Assembly: GCF_011762125.1 (NCBI RefSeq)
Contig: NZ_JAASQN010000001.1
Coordinates: 1,488,001 to 1,552,000 of the forward strand
DNA from: Sphingopyxis panaciterrae
GTDB taxonomy: Bacteria; Pseudomonadota; Alphaproteobacteria; Sphingomonadales; Sphingomonadaceae
Direction of reading: 5' to 3'
DNA length: 64,000 nt
Shown: positions 52,291 through 60,791 of the stretch, in pieces
Layout: each line of letters opens with the position of its first letter
How positions within the stretch are numbered: position 1 is the stretch's first letter
The notes under the pieces: model-generated
What the model saw: the letters and a program-made list of their open reading frames with translations, nothing else
What the model was told of the DNA's origin: nothing
Databases searched by the model: none
Translations under genes and position numbers: made by a program

Positions 52291-53205
52291 TCAGGCCGCG
52301 AGCAGCGCCGCGCTGGCGGCGGGCGCGATGAACTGCAGCAAATGGGCGCGCTTCAGGCAGAGGTGCGGGTGCGCTTCGTCGGTCATCCCGATCCCGCCAT
52401 GGACCTGGATATTGGCGCGGCCGTTTTCGAGCGCGGCCTGATCGGCAAGCCGCTTTGCTGCTGCAACATGAAAGGCCGCATCGGCTTCGTTCGCATCGAG
52501 CGCGCAGGCGGCATAATAGAGTTGCGATCGCGCCACCGCCGCGCGCACCGCCATGTCGGCGCAGATGTGCTTCAGGGCCTGGAACCAGCCGATCGGCCGC
52601 TCGAACTGCTCGCGCAGTTTCGCATATTCCGCCGCCATGTCGCGCGCTGCGTCGGCGCAGCCGACCGCGAACGCCGCGGCAAGGAGCTGGAGGTGGAGGG
52701 GAGCGCGAATATCATCCGCGATCCACGCCGCCGCCGCCCACTCCTGCCGGCTCTGCATCGTCGACAGGTCGATCGTCGGCCGATGCGCGGCGGGGCGATC
52801 GGAAATAGCGAAGACGCGCACCGATCCCGGCTGCGGCATCAGCACCGCCGCCGCGTCCACCGGATCGAGCACGCGCAGCGGCCCGGGCGCGTCGACCGTG
52901 AGCGCCAGCGCCACCTTGCCGCCGGATGGCGCCGCACACCAACGGTTCGCGACCGCCGAGGAAAGCAGGCCGATCGGCGCAAGGACGCGGCCAAGCTCGG
53001 CAAAGACAAGCGCTTCGGTCGCATGATCAAGTGCCAGTCCGCCGTTCGCCTCGGGCGCCGTGATCCGCGGCAGTCCCATTGCTTCGAGCTGATCCCACAG
53101 GCCGTCCGGTCGCGCGCGCGCCTGCTCCAGCGGCATATGGTCGCGGCACCAGTCGGCGGTCGCGGCCTGAAACGCGATCTGCTCGCCATTCGGGGTCAGG
53201 TCCAT
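52291..53205 (-). CDS. Short acyl-CoA dehydrogenase, small partner of pair 5
   Basis: A 304-residue protein, short for an acyl-CoA dehydrogenase. It keeps LREQFERPIGWFQALKHICADMAVRAAVARSQLYYAA and NIQVHGGIGMTDEAHPHLCLKRA, but the beta domain is reduced and no SEPxAGSD motif is seen. It follows the full-length dehydrogenase gene (53264-54415) by 58 bases, so it is probably the small subunit of a heteromer. The start MDLTPNGEQ is at the domain beginning. Confidence 0.83.
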   Translation of the reverse strand: MDLTPNGEQIAFQAATADWCRDHMPLEQARARPDGLWDQLEAMGLPRITAPEANGGLALDHATEALVFAELGRVLAPIGLLSSAVANRWCAAPSGGKVALALTVDAPGPLRVLDPVDAAAVLMPQPGSVRVFAISDRPAAHRPTIDLSTMQSRQEWAAAAWIADDIRAPLHLQLLAAAFAVGCADAARDMAAEYAKLREQFERPIGWFQALKHICADMAVRAAVARSQLYYAACALDANEADAAFHVAAAKRLADQAALENGRANIQVHGGIGMTDEAHPHLCLKRAHLLQFIAPAASAALLAA

Positions 53206-53263
53206 CGGATTACTTTCGTTTTCGGGGCCCGGCCTGCGCCGGGGCGCGATGCCCGCTCCGCAG

Positions 53264-54415
53264 TCATCGCGATTTGGGCAGGCCGAGCAGCCGCTCGCCG
53301 ATGATGTCGCGCTGGATCTGCGCCGTGCCGCCCGCGATCGTCGCGGCGAAGCCGCGCAGATAATCCTGCACCATATTGTCGTCGCCATAAGCGAAATCGA
53401 GCAGGTCCTCGCCCGCCAGCATTACCGCCATGCGTTCGAGCCGCTGGCCGAGTTCGGAGGTGAAGAGCCGGATCACCGACGCTTCGGGCCCCGGCTGCCC
53501 GCTGCGCACGACCTGCGAAATATTGCGGTAGGTCATCGCGCGCACCGCCGCGACTTCGGCGCGAAGCTGCGCCAGGCTGTCGGCGATGCGATCGTCCTTG
53601 ATCATCCCGTTCGCGCGCGCCGCGGCGATCAGCTCCTCGATCTCCTGGCTCTGCTTGACCTGATCGGCGATGAAACCGGTGCCGCGTTCGAAACTCAAGG
53701 TCGACATCGCGACCTTCCACCCGTTGCCGAGCCCGCCGACGACGTTGGCCAGCGGAATGCGCACATCGTCGTAGAAGACCTCGGCGAATTCGGTCAGCCC
53801 CGACATCTTGCGGATCGGGCGGATCGTGATCCCGGGCGCGTGCATGTCGCAGATGGCCCAACTCAGCCCCGCATGCCGCCGCGATCCCTCTTCGGTGCGC
53901 AGCACCAGTTCCTGCCAGTCGGCGACCTGCGCAAAACTCGTCCAGATCTTCGACCCGTTGATGACCAGTTCGTCGCCCTCGATTCGCCCGCGCGTCTTGA
54001 TCCCCGCCAGGTCCGATCCCGCACCCGGCTCTGAAAAACCCTGGCACCAGATCGCTTCGCCCTTCAGGATACGCGGCAGATGATACGCCTTCTGCTCCTC
54101 GCTCGCGTTGAGGATCAAGGTCGGGCCGCCATGGTTGATGCCGACGAAATTGGCGCCGATCCACGGTGCATGCGCTTTCGCATATTCCTCCAGCCAGATG
54201 ACCTGCTGGACGATCGACAGCCCGCGCCCGCCATAGTCGACCGGCCAGTTGATCCCGGCCCAGCCGGCATCGAACAATCGCCGCTGCCACGCCTTGTCGA
54301 AACCGATCGCATCGGCAGCATCGAGCGGGCGTTTTTCGACGGGCACATTGGCGTGCAGCCAGTCGCAGCATTCTTCGCGAAACCGCATTTCTGCAGGGGA
54401 GAAGCCAATGTCCAT
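53264..54415 (-). CDS. Acyl-CoA dehydrogenase, large partner of pair 5
   Basis: A 383-residue acyl-CoA dehydrogenase. Motifs: FSEPGAGSDLAGIKTRG, ELVINGSKIWTSFAQVADWQELVLRTE, and the end GGTAQIQRDIIGERLLGLPKSR. It overlaps the upstream crotonase stop by one base (TGATG), so it lies in the five-gene minus-strand operon 52291-56862. The downstream short dehydrogenase is its probable partner. Confidence 0.9.
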   Translation of the reverse strand: MDIGFSPAEMRFREECCDWLHANVPVEKRPLDAADAIGFDKAWQRRLFDAGWAGINWPVDYGGRGLSIVQQVIWLEEYAKAHAPWIGANFVGINHGGPTLILNASEEQKAYHLPRILKGEAIWCQGFSEPGAGSDLAGIKTRGRIEGDELVINGSKIWTSFAQVADWQELVLRTEEGSRRHAGLSWAICDMHAPGITIRPIRKMSGLTEFAEVFYDDVRIPLANVVGGLGNGWKVAMSTLSFERGTGFIADQVKQSQEIEELIAAARANGMIKDDRIADSLAQLRAEVAAVRAMTYRNISQVVRSGQPGPEASVIRLFTSELGQRLERMAVMLAGEDLLDFAYGDDNMVQDYLRGFAATIAGGTAQIQRDIIGERLLGLPKSR

Positions 54416-55173
54416 CAGCCGGGCTTCTTCGCAGCGGCGATCGGCTCGCCCTTCTGGCGCATCGCCGGATCGAAACCCGCATTGCGCATCAACTCATGGC
54501 TGAGGCCGGTGTGGAGGGCGAACCCGTCGGTCTCGTAGATCAGCCGCTTGTTCTCGGCATTGCTGTGGCGGCTGTTGCCGAGGATCAACGCGGCGAGCTC
54601 GGCGACCTTTGCGTCGAGCTGGTCATCGGCAACGCAAAAGTTCGCGAGCCCCATCGCGGCGGCTTCCGCGCCGGTATAGGCTTGGCACGTCAGCATCATT
54701 TCGAGCGCTTTTGCTTGACCCACACGCCGCAGCAGCCGCTGAGACATGCCCCAGCCTGGAACGAGGCCCCATTTGCCATGCGTATCGGCGAAGCGCGCGC
54801 TGGCACCGCAGATGATGAAATCGGCCGAAAGCGCGAATTCCAGCCCGCCCGTATAGCAACTGCCCCGGACCTTCGCGATCACCGGCTGGTGCAGCTTGGT
54901 CAGTGTTTCGAGGATCAGCATCTCCTGCCGCAACCAGCCGAGCGCGTCGGCATGCGGCGGCGATTTGAGGTCATGTCCCGCACAGAAGTGTCCGCCGGCG
55001 CCGGTGATCACGACGAGCCCGATAGCGTCGCCTACACTCTCGATATCACGGATATGGCCGCGGAACTGGCGGAACAGGTCGCGGTTGATCGCATTGCGTT
55101 TTTCGGGGCGGTTAAGCGTCAGCGTTGCGATCCCTCCGGCATCGTCGCGCAGGATAAGCGGTGCGTCGTTCAT
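54415..55173 (-). CDS. Enoyl-CoA hydratase/isomerase family protein (crotonase)
   Basis: A 252-residue crotonase. Motifs: IATLTLNRPEKRNAIN, HFCAGHDLKS and VRGSCYTGGLEFALSADFIICG. Next comes KWGLVPGWGMSQRLLRRVG, where a Trp stands at the usual Gly/Ala position and the hydratase Glu is not evident. It probably acts as an isomerase or other crotonase. Coupled start-stop overlaps link it to both the DECR-like SDR (upstream) and the dehydrogenase (downstream). Confidence 0.86.
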   Translation of the reverse strand: MNDAPLILRDDAGGIATLTLNRPEKRNAINRDLFRQFRGHIRDIESVGDAIGLVVITGAGGHFCAGHDLKSPPHADALGWLRQEMLILETLTKLHQPVIAKVRGSCYTGGLEFALSADFIICGASARFADTHGKWGLVPGWGMSQRLLRRVGQAKALEMMLTCQAYTGAEAAAMGLANFCVADDQLDAKVAELAALILGNSRHSNAENKRLIYETDGFALHTGLSHELMRNAGFDPAMRQKGEPIAAAKKPG

Positions 55174-56081
55174 GCCCGGTCTCCGCGCGTCTTCGCGATC
55201 GCGTCCTTCGCGCTGCCGCTTTCCATCGCGCGCTTGCCGAACTGTTCGCGGATCGGCACGAACTCGGGCATCACCAGGCTGCGCCGCAGCCAGTTGGCGG
55301 CATCGACGACCAAAATGTGCCCGCTGATGTAAGCCGCATAGGGCGAGCAGAGAAAGGTCGCGGCCCAGCCCAGTTCGCGCACTTCGCCGACGCGCATGCC
55401 CGGAATCGTATTGTCGCCGCGTTCGCCCTCGCGGTGGCGCGTCATATGACCGGGCAAGTCGTCGTGCGGAAAGCGGCCCGGCGCGATGCAATTGACGCGG
55501 ATGCCGTCGGGTGCCCATTCGACCGCAAGGCTCTGCGTCAAATTGGTCACCCCGGCCTTTGCCGCCGCGCTGTGCGCAGTGCCGGGGCCGCCCGTCCAGC
55601 TATAGGTCGCGCCGATGTTCAGGATCGCGCCCGGCAACCCCGCCGCCAGCCGCCGCAGCGCGAATTCGCGGCTGCAATTATAGGTGCCGTTGAGGACGAT
55701 ATCGACGACGGTGCGAAACCCGTTCGGTGTCATCTCCTCGGCGGGCGCCGGGAAATTGCCGGCGGCATTGTTGATCAGCACATCGACCGGCCCCAGCTTG
55801 GCCTCGATCTCGTCAAAGGCCTTGGCGATCGCGTCGGGATCGCGCACGTCACAGGCAACGGCAATCGCCTCGGCCCCGACGTCGCGCATCGCGGCGAGCC
55901 CTGCCTCCAGATGGCCGGGTTTGCGGCTAAGGATCGCGACCTTTGCGCCCAGCCGCGCGAATTCCACCGCCATGCCCTTGCCAAGGCCGGTGCCGCCGCC
56001 GGTCACCGCGATAACCTGTCCGTCATAGCTTCCATCGGGCAGCGCTTTGGCGCCGGGCGGCGGCGGAGCGGGCAGCGCCAT
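55170..56081 (-). CDS. SDR, 2,4-dienoyl-CoA reductase-like
   Basis: A 303-residue SDR with the NNAAGNF motif typical of 2,4-dienoyl-CoA reductases (about residue 100) and TGGGTGLG cofactor loop. The SRKPGH stretch after strand 2 fits NADPH. The catalytic region GATYSWTGGPGTAHSAAAKAG matches the DECR pattern. It shares this region and the C-terminal SLVMPEFVP tail with the SDR at 43557. It overlaps the next gene by ATGA. It probably reduces dienoyl-CoA formed when unsaturated chains are shortened. Confidence 0.86.
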   Translation of the reverse strand: MALPAPPPPGAKALPDGSYDGQVIAVTGGGTGLGKGMAVEFARLGAKVAILSRKPGHLEAGLAAMRDVGAEAIAVACDVRDPDAIAKAFDEIEAKLGPVDVLINNAAGNFPAPAEEMTPNGFRTVVDIVLNGTYNCSREFALRRLAAGLPGAILNIGATYSWTGGPGTAHSAAAKAGVTNLTQSLAVEWAPDGIRVNCIAPGRFPHDDLPGHMTRHREGERGDNTIPGMRVGEVRELGWAATFLCSPYAAYISGHILVVDAANWLRRSLVMPEFVPIREQFGKRAMESGSAKDAIAKTRGDRA

Positions 56082-56082
56082 C

Positions 56083-56862
56083 CTATTTTCCCCTATAGCT
56101 TGGCGCGCGCTTCTCGCGGTGCGCGGCGCGGGCTTCCTGATAATCGTCGGTCTTGAACAGATAGGATTGCGCATAAAGTTCGGCGCGGGTGCCGGTGCGG
56201 ATCGTCGGGCCATGCATCAGATTGACCAGTTCCTTCGCCAGTGCGAGGTTGATCGGCGGCTTGGCGGCGATATCGTGCGCGACCTCCAGCGCCTTGGCGT
56301 CGAGTTCCTCAGGCGGCACGACGAAATCGACCGCGCCCCATTCGAGTGCGGTCGCGGCGTCGATCGGCTTTCCGCTCATCACCATATATTTGGTCCGCGA
56401 CGGGCCGATCAGCGCGGTCATCATCTGCGTGCCGCCAGTATCGGGCAGCACGCCATAGAGGATTTCGGGCAGCGCCATCTTCAGCGTCGTGTCGGCAATA
56501 CGGACGTCGGCGGCGAGCGCGAGTTCGCACCCGCCGCCGATCGCTCCCCCTTTGAGCGCCGCGACGATCGGCTTGGCCGATTCCTGCATCCGCAGGCGGC
56601 CTTCCTGGTGGCGGCGGACGAAATGGAAATCGCTCTCATCGCGTGCCCGGCGGCCCAGCACCTGGGTGTCGCGTCCCGAGCAGAAGCTCTTCCCCGCGGC
56701 GCGGATCAGGATCGTGCTGCTCTCGCTCTCGTCGAGCGCTTCGTCGAGCGCCGCGCGGAACAATGCCGACATTGCGTCGTCCATCGCATTGTGCCGGTCG
56801 GGCCGGTTCAGCGTCAGGATGCGCAGGGCACCCTCGCGCTCGCTCAGGATCAATTCGGACAC
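56083..56862 (-). CDS. Enoyl-CoA hydratase/isomerase family protein (crotonase)
   Basis: A 259-residue crotonase. Motifs: LRILTLNRPDRHNAMD, KSFCSGRDTQVLG and LKGGAIGGGCELALAADVRIA. Then comes ALPEILYGVLPDTGGTQ, where the Glu position of hydratases is present (PEILYGVLP). This makes it the most hydratase-like of the six. GTG 56862 is the likely start (GGGAG six bases upstream). An in-frame ATG at 56898 abuts the operator and is disfavoured. It is the first gene of the minus-strand operon behind palindrome copy 6. Confidence 0.85.
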   Translation of the reverse strand: MSELILSEREGALRILTLNRPDRHNAMDDAMSALFRAALDEALDESESSTILIRAAGKSFCSGRDTQVLGRRARDESDFHFVRRHQEGRLRMQESAKPIVAALKGGAIGGGCELALAADVRIADTTLKMALPEILYGVLPDTGGTQMMTALIGPSRTKYMVMSGKPIDAATALEWGAVDFVVPPEELDAKALEVAHDIAAKPPINLALAKELVNLMHGPTIRTGTRAELYAQSYLFKTDDYQEARAAHREKRAPSYRGK

Positions 56863-56899
56863 ATGCCGCTCCCATCTTCTTTTCGGTAAAGCTTGCATC

Positions 56900-56911
56900 A
56901 GTTATATAACT
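56900..56911. promoter_or_regulatory. Shared AT-rich palindrome, copy 6 (AGTTATATAACT)
   Basis: A perfect 12-bp palindrome; on the minus strand it is preceded by TTGACTT. It lies 38 bases before the crotonase GTG (56862, minus) and 39 bases before the SDR ATG (56951, plus). Confidence 0.75.
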
Positions 56912-56950
56912 AAGTCAATTATGTCGAAAGCGATGGGGAGAGATGGAACG

Positions 56951-57712
56951 ATGGAACTCAGCGGAAAGACCGCGCTCGTCACCGGCGCATCGCGCGGCAT
57001 AGGCGCCGCGATCGTGCGCCGACTCGCGGAGGCCGGGGCGCATGTCGCGGTCAATTATGCGGGCAGCCGCGACGCCGCCGAGGCGCTCGTCGCTAAGATC
57101 GAGTCGGCGGGCGGAAAAGCCTTCGCGGTGCAGGCCGACGTCGGCACGCTGGGTGGCATCCGGTCGATGCTCGACGCATGCGATGCGGTATTCGGCGGCG
57201 CGCCCAATCTCGACATTCTCGTCAACAACGCCGGGGTCGGCGGCGAGGGCGATACGGGCAGCCTGACCAAATGCAGCGAGGAATTGTTCGACCGCATGAT
57301 CGCGGTGAATCAGAAGGCGCCGCACTTCATCACCCAATATTGCCTGCCGCGCCTCCGCGACGGCGGCCGTATCGTCAACATCGGTTCGCTCGGCGGCCGT
57401 TCGGCGCTGCCGCCTTTCGCCGCCTATGCGGCGACCAAGCGTGCGCTGCAGAGCCTCACCATGTCGACCGCGGTCGTCGTCGGCCCGCGCGGCATTACCT
57501 GCAACCTCGTCGCCCCCGGCGCGGTCGATACCGAATTCAACAAGACGCTCGCCGAAAAGCCGGGCTGGGCCGAAGCGACCTCGAAGCTCACCCCGATGAA
57601 ACGCCTCGGCGTGCCTCAGGATATCGCGGGTGCGGTGATGATGCTCTGCCGCGACGAGGCGCAATGGGTCACCGGCCAGATCGTCGAAGCGAGCGGGGGG
57701 CTGTTCCTGTGA
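56951..57712 (+). CDS. SDR family oxidoreductase (tandem copy A)
   Basis: A 253-residue SDR with TGASRGIG, NYAGSRD after strand 2 (NADPH type), NNAG, NIGSLGG and YAATK. It has no long tail. It is strikingly similar along its whole length to the next gene (57709-58473), which points to a tandem duplication. A GTGA overlap couples the two. It opens the seven-gene plus-strand operon 56951-63436 behind palindrome copy 6. Confidence 0.9.
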   Translation: MELSGKTALVTGASRGIGAAIVRRLAEAGAHVAVNYAGSRDAAEALVAKIESAGGKAFAVQADVGTLGGIRSMLDACDAVFGGAPNLDILVNNAGVGGEGDTGSLTKCSEELFDRMIAVNQKAPHFITQYCLPRLRDGGRIVNIGSLGGRSALPPFAAYAATKRALQSLTMSTAVVVGPRGITCNLVAPGAVDTEFNKTLAEKPGWAEATSKLTPMKRLGVPQDIAGAVMMLCRDEAQWVTGQIVEASGGLFL

Positions 57713-58473
57713 CGAGCCTTGCGGGCAAGACCGCGCTCGTCACCGGCGGCTCGCGCGGGATCGGCGCCGCGATCGTGCGGCGGCTGGGGCAGGCGGGCGC
57801 GCATGTCGCAATCAACTATGCGGGAAGCCGCGCCGCCGCCGAAGCCCTTGCGGCAGAGGTCGAGGCACTGGGCGGCAAGGCGTTGGCAGTAGGGGCCGAT
57901 GTTTCGACCCTCACCGGGATCGAAGCATTATTTGCCGCGTGCGATACGGCGTTCGGCGGCGCGCCCAATCTCGACATCCTGATCAACAACGCCGGCGTCG
58001 GCCGCGGCGGGCGCGACGGGACGCTGAAGGGGGCGGGCGAGGAACTGTTCGATGAGTTGTTCGCGGTCAATGTCAAGGGACCGCATTTCGTGACGCAAGC
58101 CGCGCTGCCGCGGCTTCGCGACGGCGGGCGGATCGTCAACATCGGCTCGATGTCGGGCAAGGTCGGCCAGCCGTTCGCGGCGAGCTATGCGATGACCAAG
58201 CGGGCGATCCAGAGCCTGACCTTCTCGACCGCGCTGGCGGTCGCGAAGCGTCAGATCACCTGCAACTGCATCGCCCCCGGCGCGGTCGCGACCGAGTTCA
58301 TCGCTGCGCTACGCGAACAGCCCGGCTGGGACGAGGCGACGGCGAAACATACGCCGATGGGCCGCCTCGGCGAAGCTGACGATATCGCGGGCGCGGTCAT
58401 GATGCTGCTCGGCGACGATGCGCGCTGGGTGACCGGGCAGGTGATCGAAGCAAGCGGCGGGCTTGCGCTCTGA
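57709..58473 (+). CDS. SDR family oxidoreductase (tandem copy B)
   Basis: A 254-residue SDR with TGGSRGIG, NYAGSRA, NNAG, NIGSMSG and YAMTK. It is closely similar to the upstream copy (same INGS/NYAGSR, APNLDIL and RIVNIGS blocks). The start is GTG, overlapping the previous TGA. The catalytic set is intact. The copies may use different stereoisomers or chain lengths. Confidence 0.9.
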   Translation: MTSLAGKTALVTGGSRGIGAAIVRRLGQAGAHVAINYAGSRAAAEALAAEVEALGGKALAVGADVSTLTGIEALFAACDTAFGGAPNLDILINNAGVGRGGRDGTLKGAGEELFDELFAVNVKGPHFVTQAALPRLRDGGRIVNIGSMSGKVGQPFAASYAMTKRAIQSLTFSTALAVAKRQITCNCIAPGAVATEFIAALREQPGWDEATAKHTPMGRLGEADDIAGAVMMLLGDDARWVTGQVIEASGGLAL

Positions 58474-59972
58474 TGGCATTGATGACCGAAAAATTGCGCA
58501 CGATCATGGCGCTCGATCCCGACCGGACCCAGATCGATTTCGAAGGCACGGACTATAGCTGGCGCCAGATTGCTGACACCGTGCGTGCGATCGAGGACGC
58601 GCTGGGCGCGATGGGGCTGCCCGAGGATGCGCGCGTCGGGGTGATGCTGCGCAACCGCCCCGGCCATGTCGCGGCGATCGTCGCGGTGCTTTCGACCGAC
58701 CGCTGCCTCGTCACGCTCAACCCGATCCTGCCCGACGACAAATTATTCGCCGATGTCGAAGGGCTGGGCCTGCCCGCTGTGATCGCCGACGCGACCGATC
58801 TCGCGCGTCCCGGCCTTGCCGAAGCCTTGGCGCGCGCCGGGTCGGCGGTCATCGAAATCGGCCCGCGGCTCGAAGGCGCGCGCGTCGTGCGGGACGATAT
58901 CGGCACCATCATCCAGACCTCGCCCGGCGTCGCGGTCGAGATGCTCACCAGCGGCACGACCGGCACCCCCAAGCGCGTGCCGCTGAGCCGCGCGTCCTTC
59001 GACGCCAGCTTTCGCGGCTTCACCCGCTATGAGCGCGGACGCAGCTTCGACGATCCGCCGCGGCTCAACTCCGGCTGCACGATGATCGTCAACCCGCTCA
59101 CCCATATCGGCGGCATCTACGGCTGCATCGGCGCGCTTGCCGCGGGGCGCAAGATCGCGTTGCTCGAAAAATTCAGCGTCGATGCCTGGGTCGGTGCGGT
59201 CAAGCGCAACCGTCCGGCAGTCGCCCCCGCGGTGCCCTCGGCGGTGCGCATGCTGCTCGACGCCGATGTCGATCCCGCCGACCTTTCGAGCCTGCGCACG
59301 CTGATCGCGGGCACCGCGCCGCTTTCGCCCGATCTCGTCGATGCCTTCCTCGCCAAATATGACATCCCGATCTGTGCCAATTACGGCGCCACCGAATTCG
59401 CGGGTGCGATCGCCGGCTGGACGATCGACGATTTCCGCGCCCGCTGGACCGAAAAGCGCGGGGCCGTCGGCCGCGTCCACGCCGATATCGACGCGCGGAT
59501 CGTCGATCCGGACAGCGGCGCCATCCTGCCCCCGGGCAACGAGGGACTGCTCGAGATCAAGGGCGCGCAGCTTGGCAACGGCCTCGAATGGCTGCGCACC
59601 ACCGACCGCGCCATGCTCGACGCCGACCGCTTCCTCTTCATCCGCGGCCGCGCCGACAATGCCATCATCCGCGGCGGCTTCAAGATCCACCCCGACGATG
59701 TCGTGCAGGCGCTGAGCGACCATCCCGCGGTCCGCGAAGCGGCGGTCGTCGGCGTGCCCGACGCGCGGCTCGGCGCGGTGCCGGCGGCGGCGATCATCCT
59801 CAAACAGGGGGTCGACGCGCCCGCGACGAACGACCTCAGGACATGGCTGAGGGACCGGCTGATCGCCTATCAGGTCCCCGTCCATATCCGCATCGTGTCC
59901 GACTTCCCGCGCACCCCGTCGATGAAGCCATCGGCGCCGGGGCTGCGGGCGCTTTTCGAGGAGGCAGGCTGA
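58473..59972 (+). CDS. Acyl-CoA synthetase (AMP-forming ligase)
   Basis: A 499-residue ANL ligase. Motifs: VEMLTSGTTGTPKRVPLSRASF, CANYGATEFAG, LRTTDRAMLDADRFLFIRGRADNAIIRGGFKIHPDDVVQ and the C-terminal FPRTPSMKPSAPGLRAL. The usual catalytic Lys context NxxGKxxK reads RTPSMKPSAPG, slightly divergent. It shares single bases with the SDR stop before and the SDR start after (TGATG), so it is tightly coupled. It is the third ligase of the window. Confidence 0.9.
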   Translation: MALMTEKLRTIMALDPDRTQIDFEGTDYSWRQIADTVRAIEDALGAMGLPEDARVGVMLRNRPGHVAAIVAVLSTDRCLVTLNPILPDDKLFADVEGLGLPAVIADATDLARPGLAEALARAGSAVIEIGPRLEGARVVRDDIGTIIQTSPGVAVEMLTSGTTGTPKRVPLSRASFDASFRGFTRYERGRSFDDPPRLNSGCTMIVNPLTHIGGIYGCIGALAAGRKIALLEKFSVDAWVGAVKRNRPAVAPAVPSAVRMLLDADVDPADLSSLRTLIAGTAPLSPDLVDAFLAKYDIPICANYGATEFAGAIAGWTIDDFRARWTEKRGAVGRVHADIDARIVDPDSGAILPPGNEGLLEIKGAQLGNGLEWLRTTDRAMLDADRFLFIRGRADNAIIRGGFKIHPDDVVQALSDHPAVREAAVVGVPDARLGAVPAAAIILKQGVDAPATNDLRTWLRDRLIAYQVPVHIRIVSDFPRTPSMKPSAPGLRALFEEAG

Positions 59973-60790
59973 TGGAAGATTATGCGGGCAAGGTCGTGAT
60001 CGTCACCGGCGGCGGCCGCGGCGTGGGGCGCGGCATCGCGAAAGCCTTTGCCGCCGCCGGCGCCGAGGTGATGCTCGGCGCGCGTACCATTTCCTATGCC
60101 GAGGATGTGAAGGCCGAGATCGAAAAGGCCGGCGGCATCGCCGAATGTTTCGCCGCCGATATCGCGAAGCATGCCGATTGCCGCGCGCTCGTCGCCGCGG
60201 CGGTGCAGGCGTTCGGCGGCGTCGACATCGTCGTCCACGCCGCCGCCGACATCCCGCACGGCGGGCTCGGCCATGTCGATGACGAACGATTGGAGGCGGG
60301 CTTCGCCAGCATCGCCAAGGCGGCCTGGTGGCTGCTCGATGCGGCGCGCCCGCATCTGGCCGAGGCCCGCGATGGCGGCCGCTTCATCGCGATCGGCTCG
60401 ATCAACGGTACTTTCAACGTCGTCCCGAACATGACCGCCTATGGCATGGCGAAGGCGGCGCTCGACGCCTTCATTCGCGCCGCGGCGGGCGACGTGGTGG
60501 GCGAGCGGATCACGGTCAACGCGATCAACCCCGGCCTCGTCGCCAGCGACCGCGCGAAAGCGGTGCTCGGCGAGGAAGGGCTGGCCGCCTATGGTGCGAC
60601 GGTCCCCGTCGGGCGCCCGGGTACCCCCGCCGATATTGCGCACGCCTGCCTGTTCCTCGCCTCGGCGCGCTCCGACTATATCACCGGCACGACGATCAAG
60701 ATGGACGGCGGCTCGACCGTCGCCGCGTCGCCGGGACGGAACGATATCCTCCAGGACCGGCTCAAGCTCCAGCAAGGAAAGGCGCCCTGA
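59972..60790 (+). CDS. SDR family oxidoreductase
   Basis: A 272-residue SDR with TGGGRGVG, GARTISY after strand 2 (NADP type), VVHAAA in place of NNAG, AIGSING and YGMAK. The tail NDILQDRLKLQQGKAP is unusual. It belongs to the operon of tandem SDRs and the ligase. Catalysis is likely, since Ser-Tyr-Lys are kept. Confidence 0.87.
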   Translation: MEDYAGKVVIVTGGGRGVGRGIAKAFAAAGAEVMLGARTISYAEDVKAEIEKAGGIAECFAADIAKHADCRALVAAAVQAFGGVDIVVHAAADIPHGGLGHVDDERLEAGFASIAKAAWWLLDAARPHLAEARDGGRFIAIGSINGTFNVVPNMTAYGMAKAALDAFIRAAAGDVVGERITVNAINPGLVASDRAKAVLGEEGLAAYGATVPVGRPGTPADIAHACLFLASARSDYITGTTIKMDGGSTVAASPGRNDILQDRLKLQQGKAP

Positions 60791-60791
60791 C

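Noticed and set aside
9714..56862. Naming individual crotonases, SDRs and dehydrogenases with steroid gene symbols
   Set aside because: Family membership is clear, but orthology to IpdC, EchA20, FadE or similar genes cannot be shown from sequence by eye.
56863..56898. ATG start at 56898 for the crotonase gene
   Set aside because: It touches the palindrome and has no ribosome-binding site; GTG 56862 has GGGAG six bases upstream.
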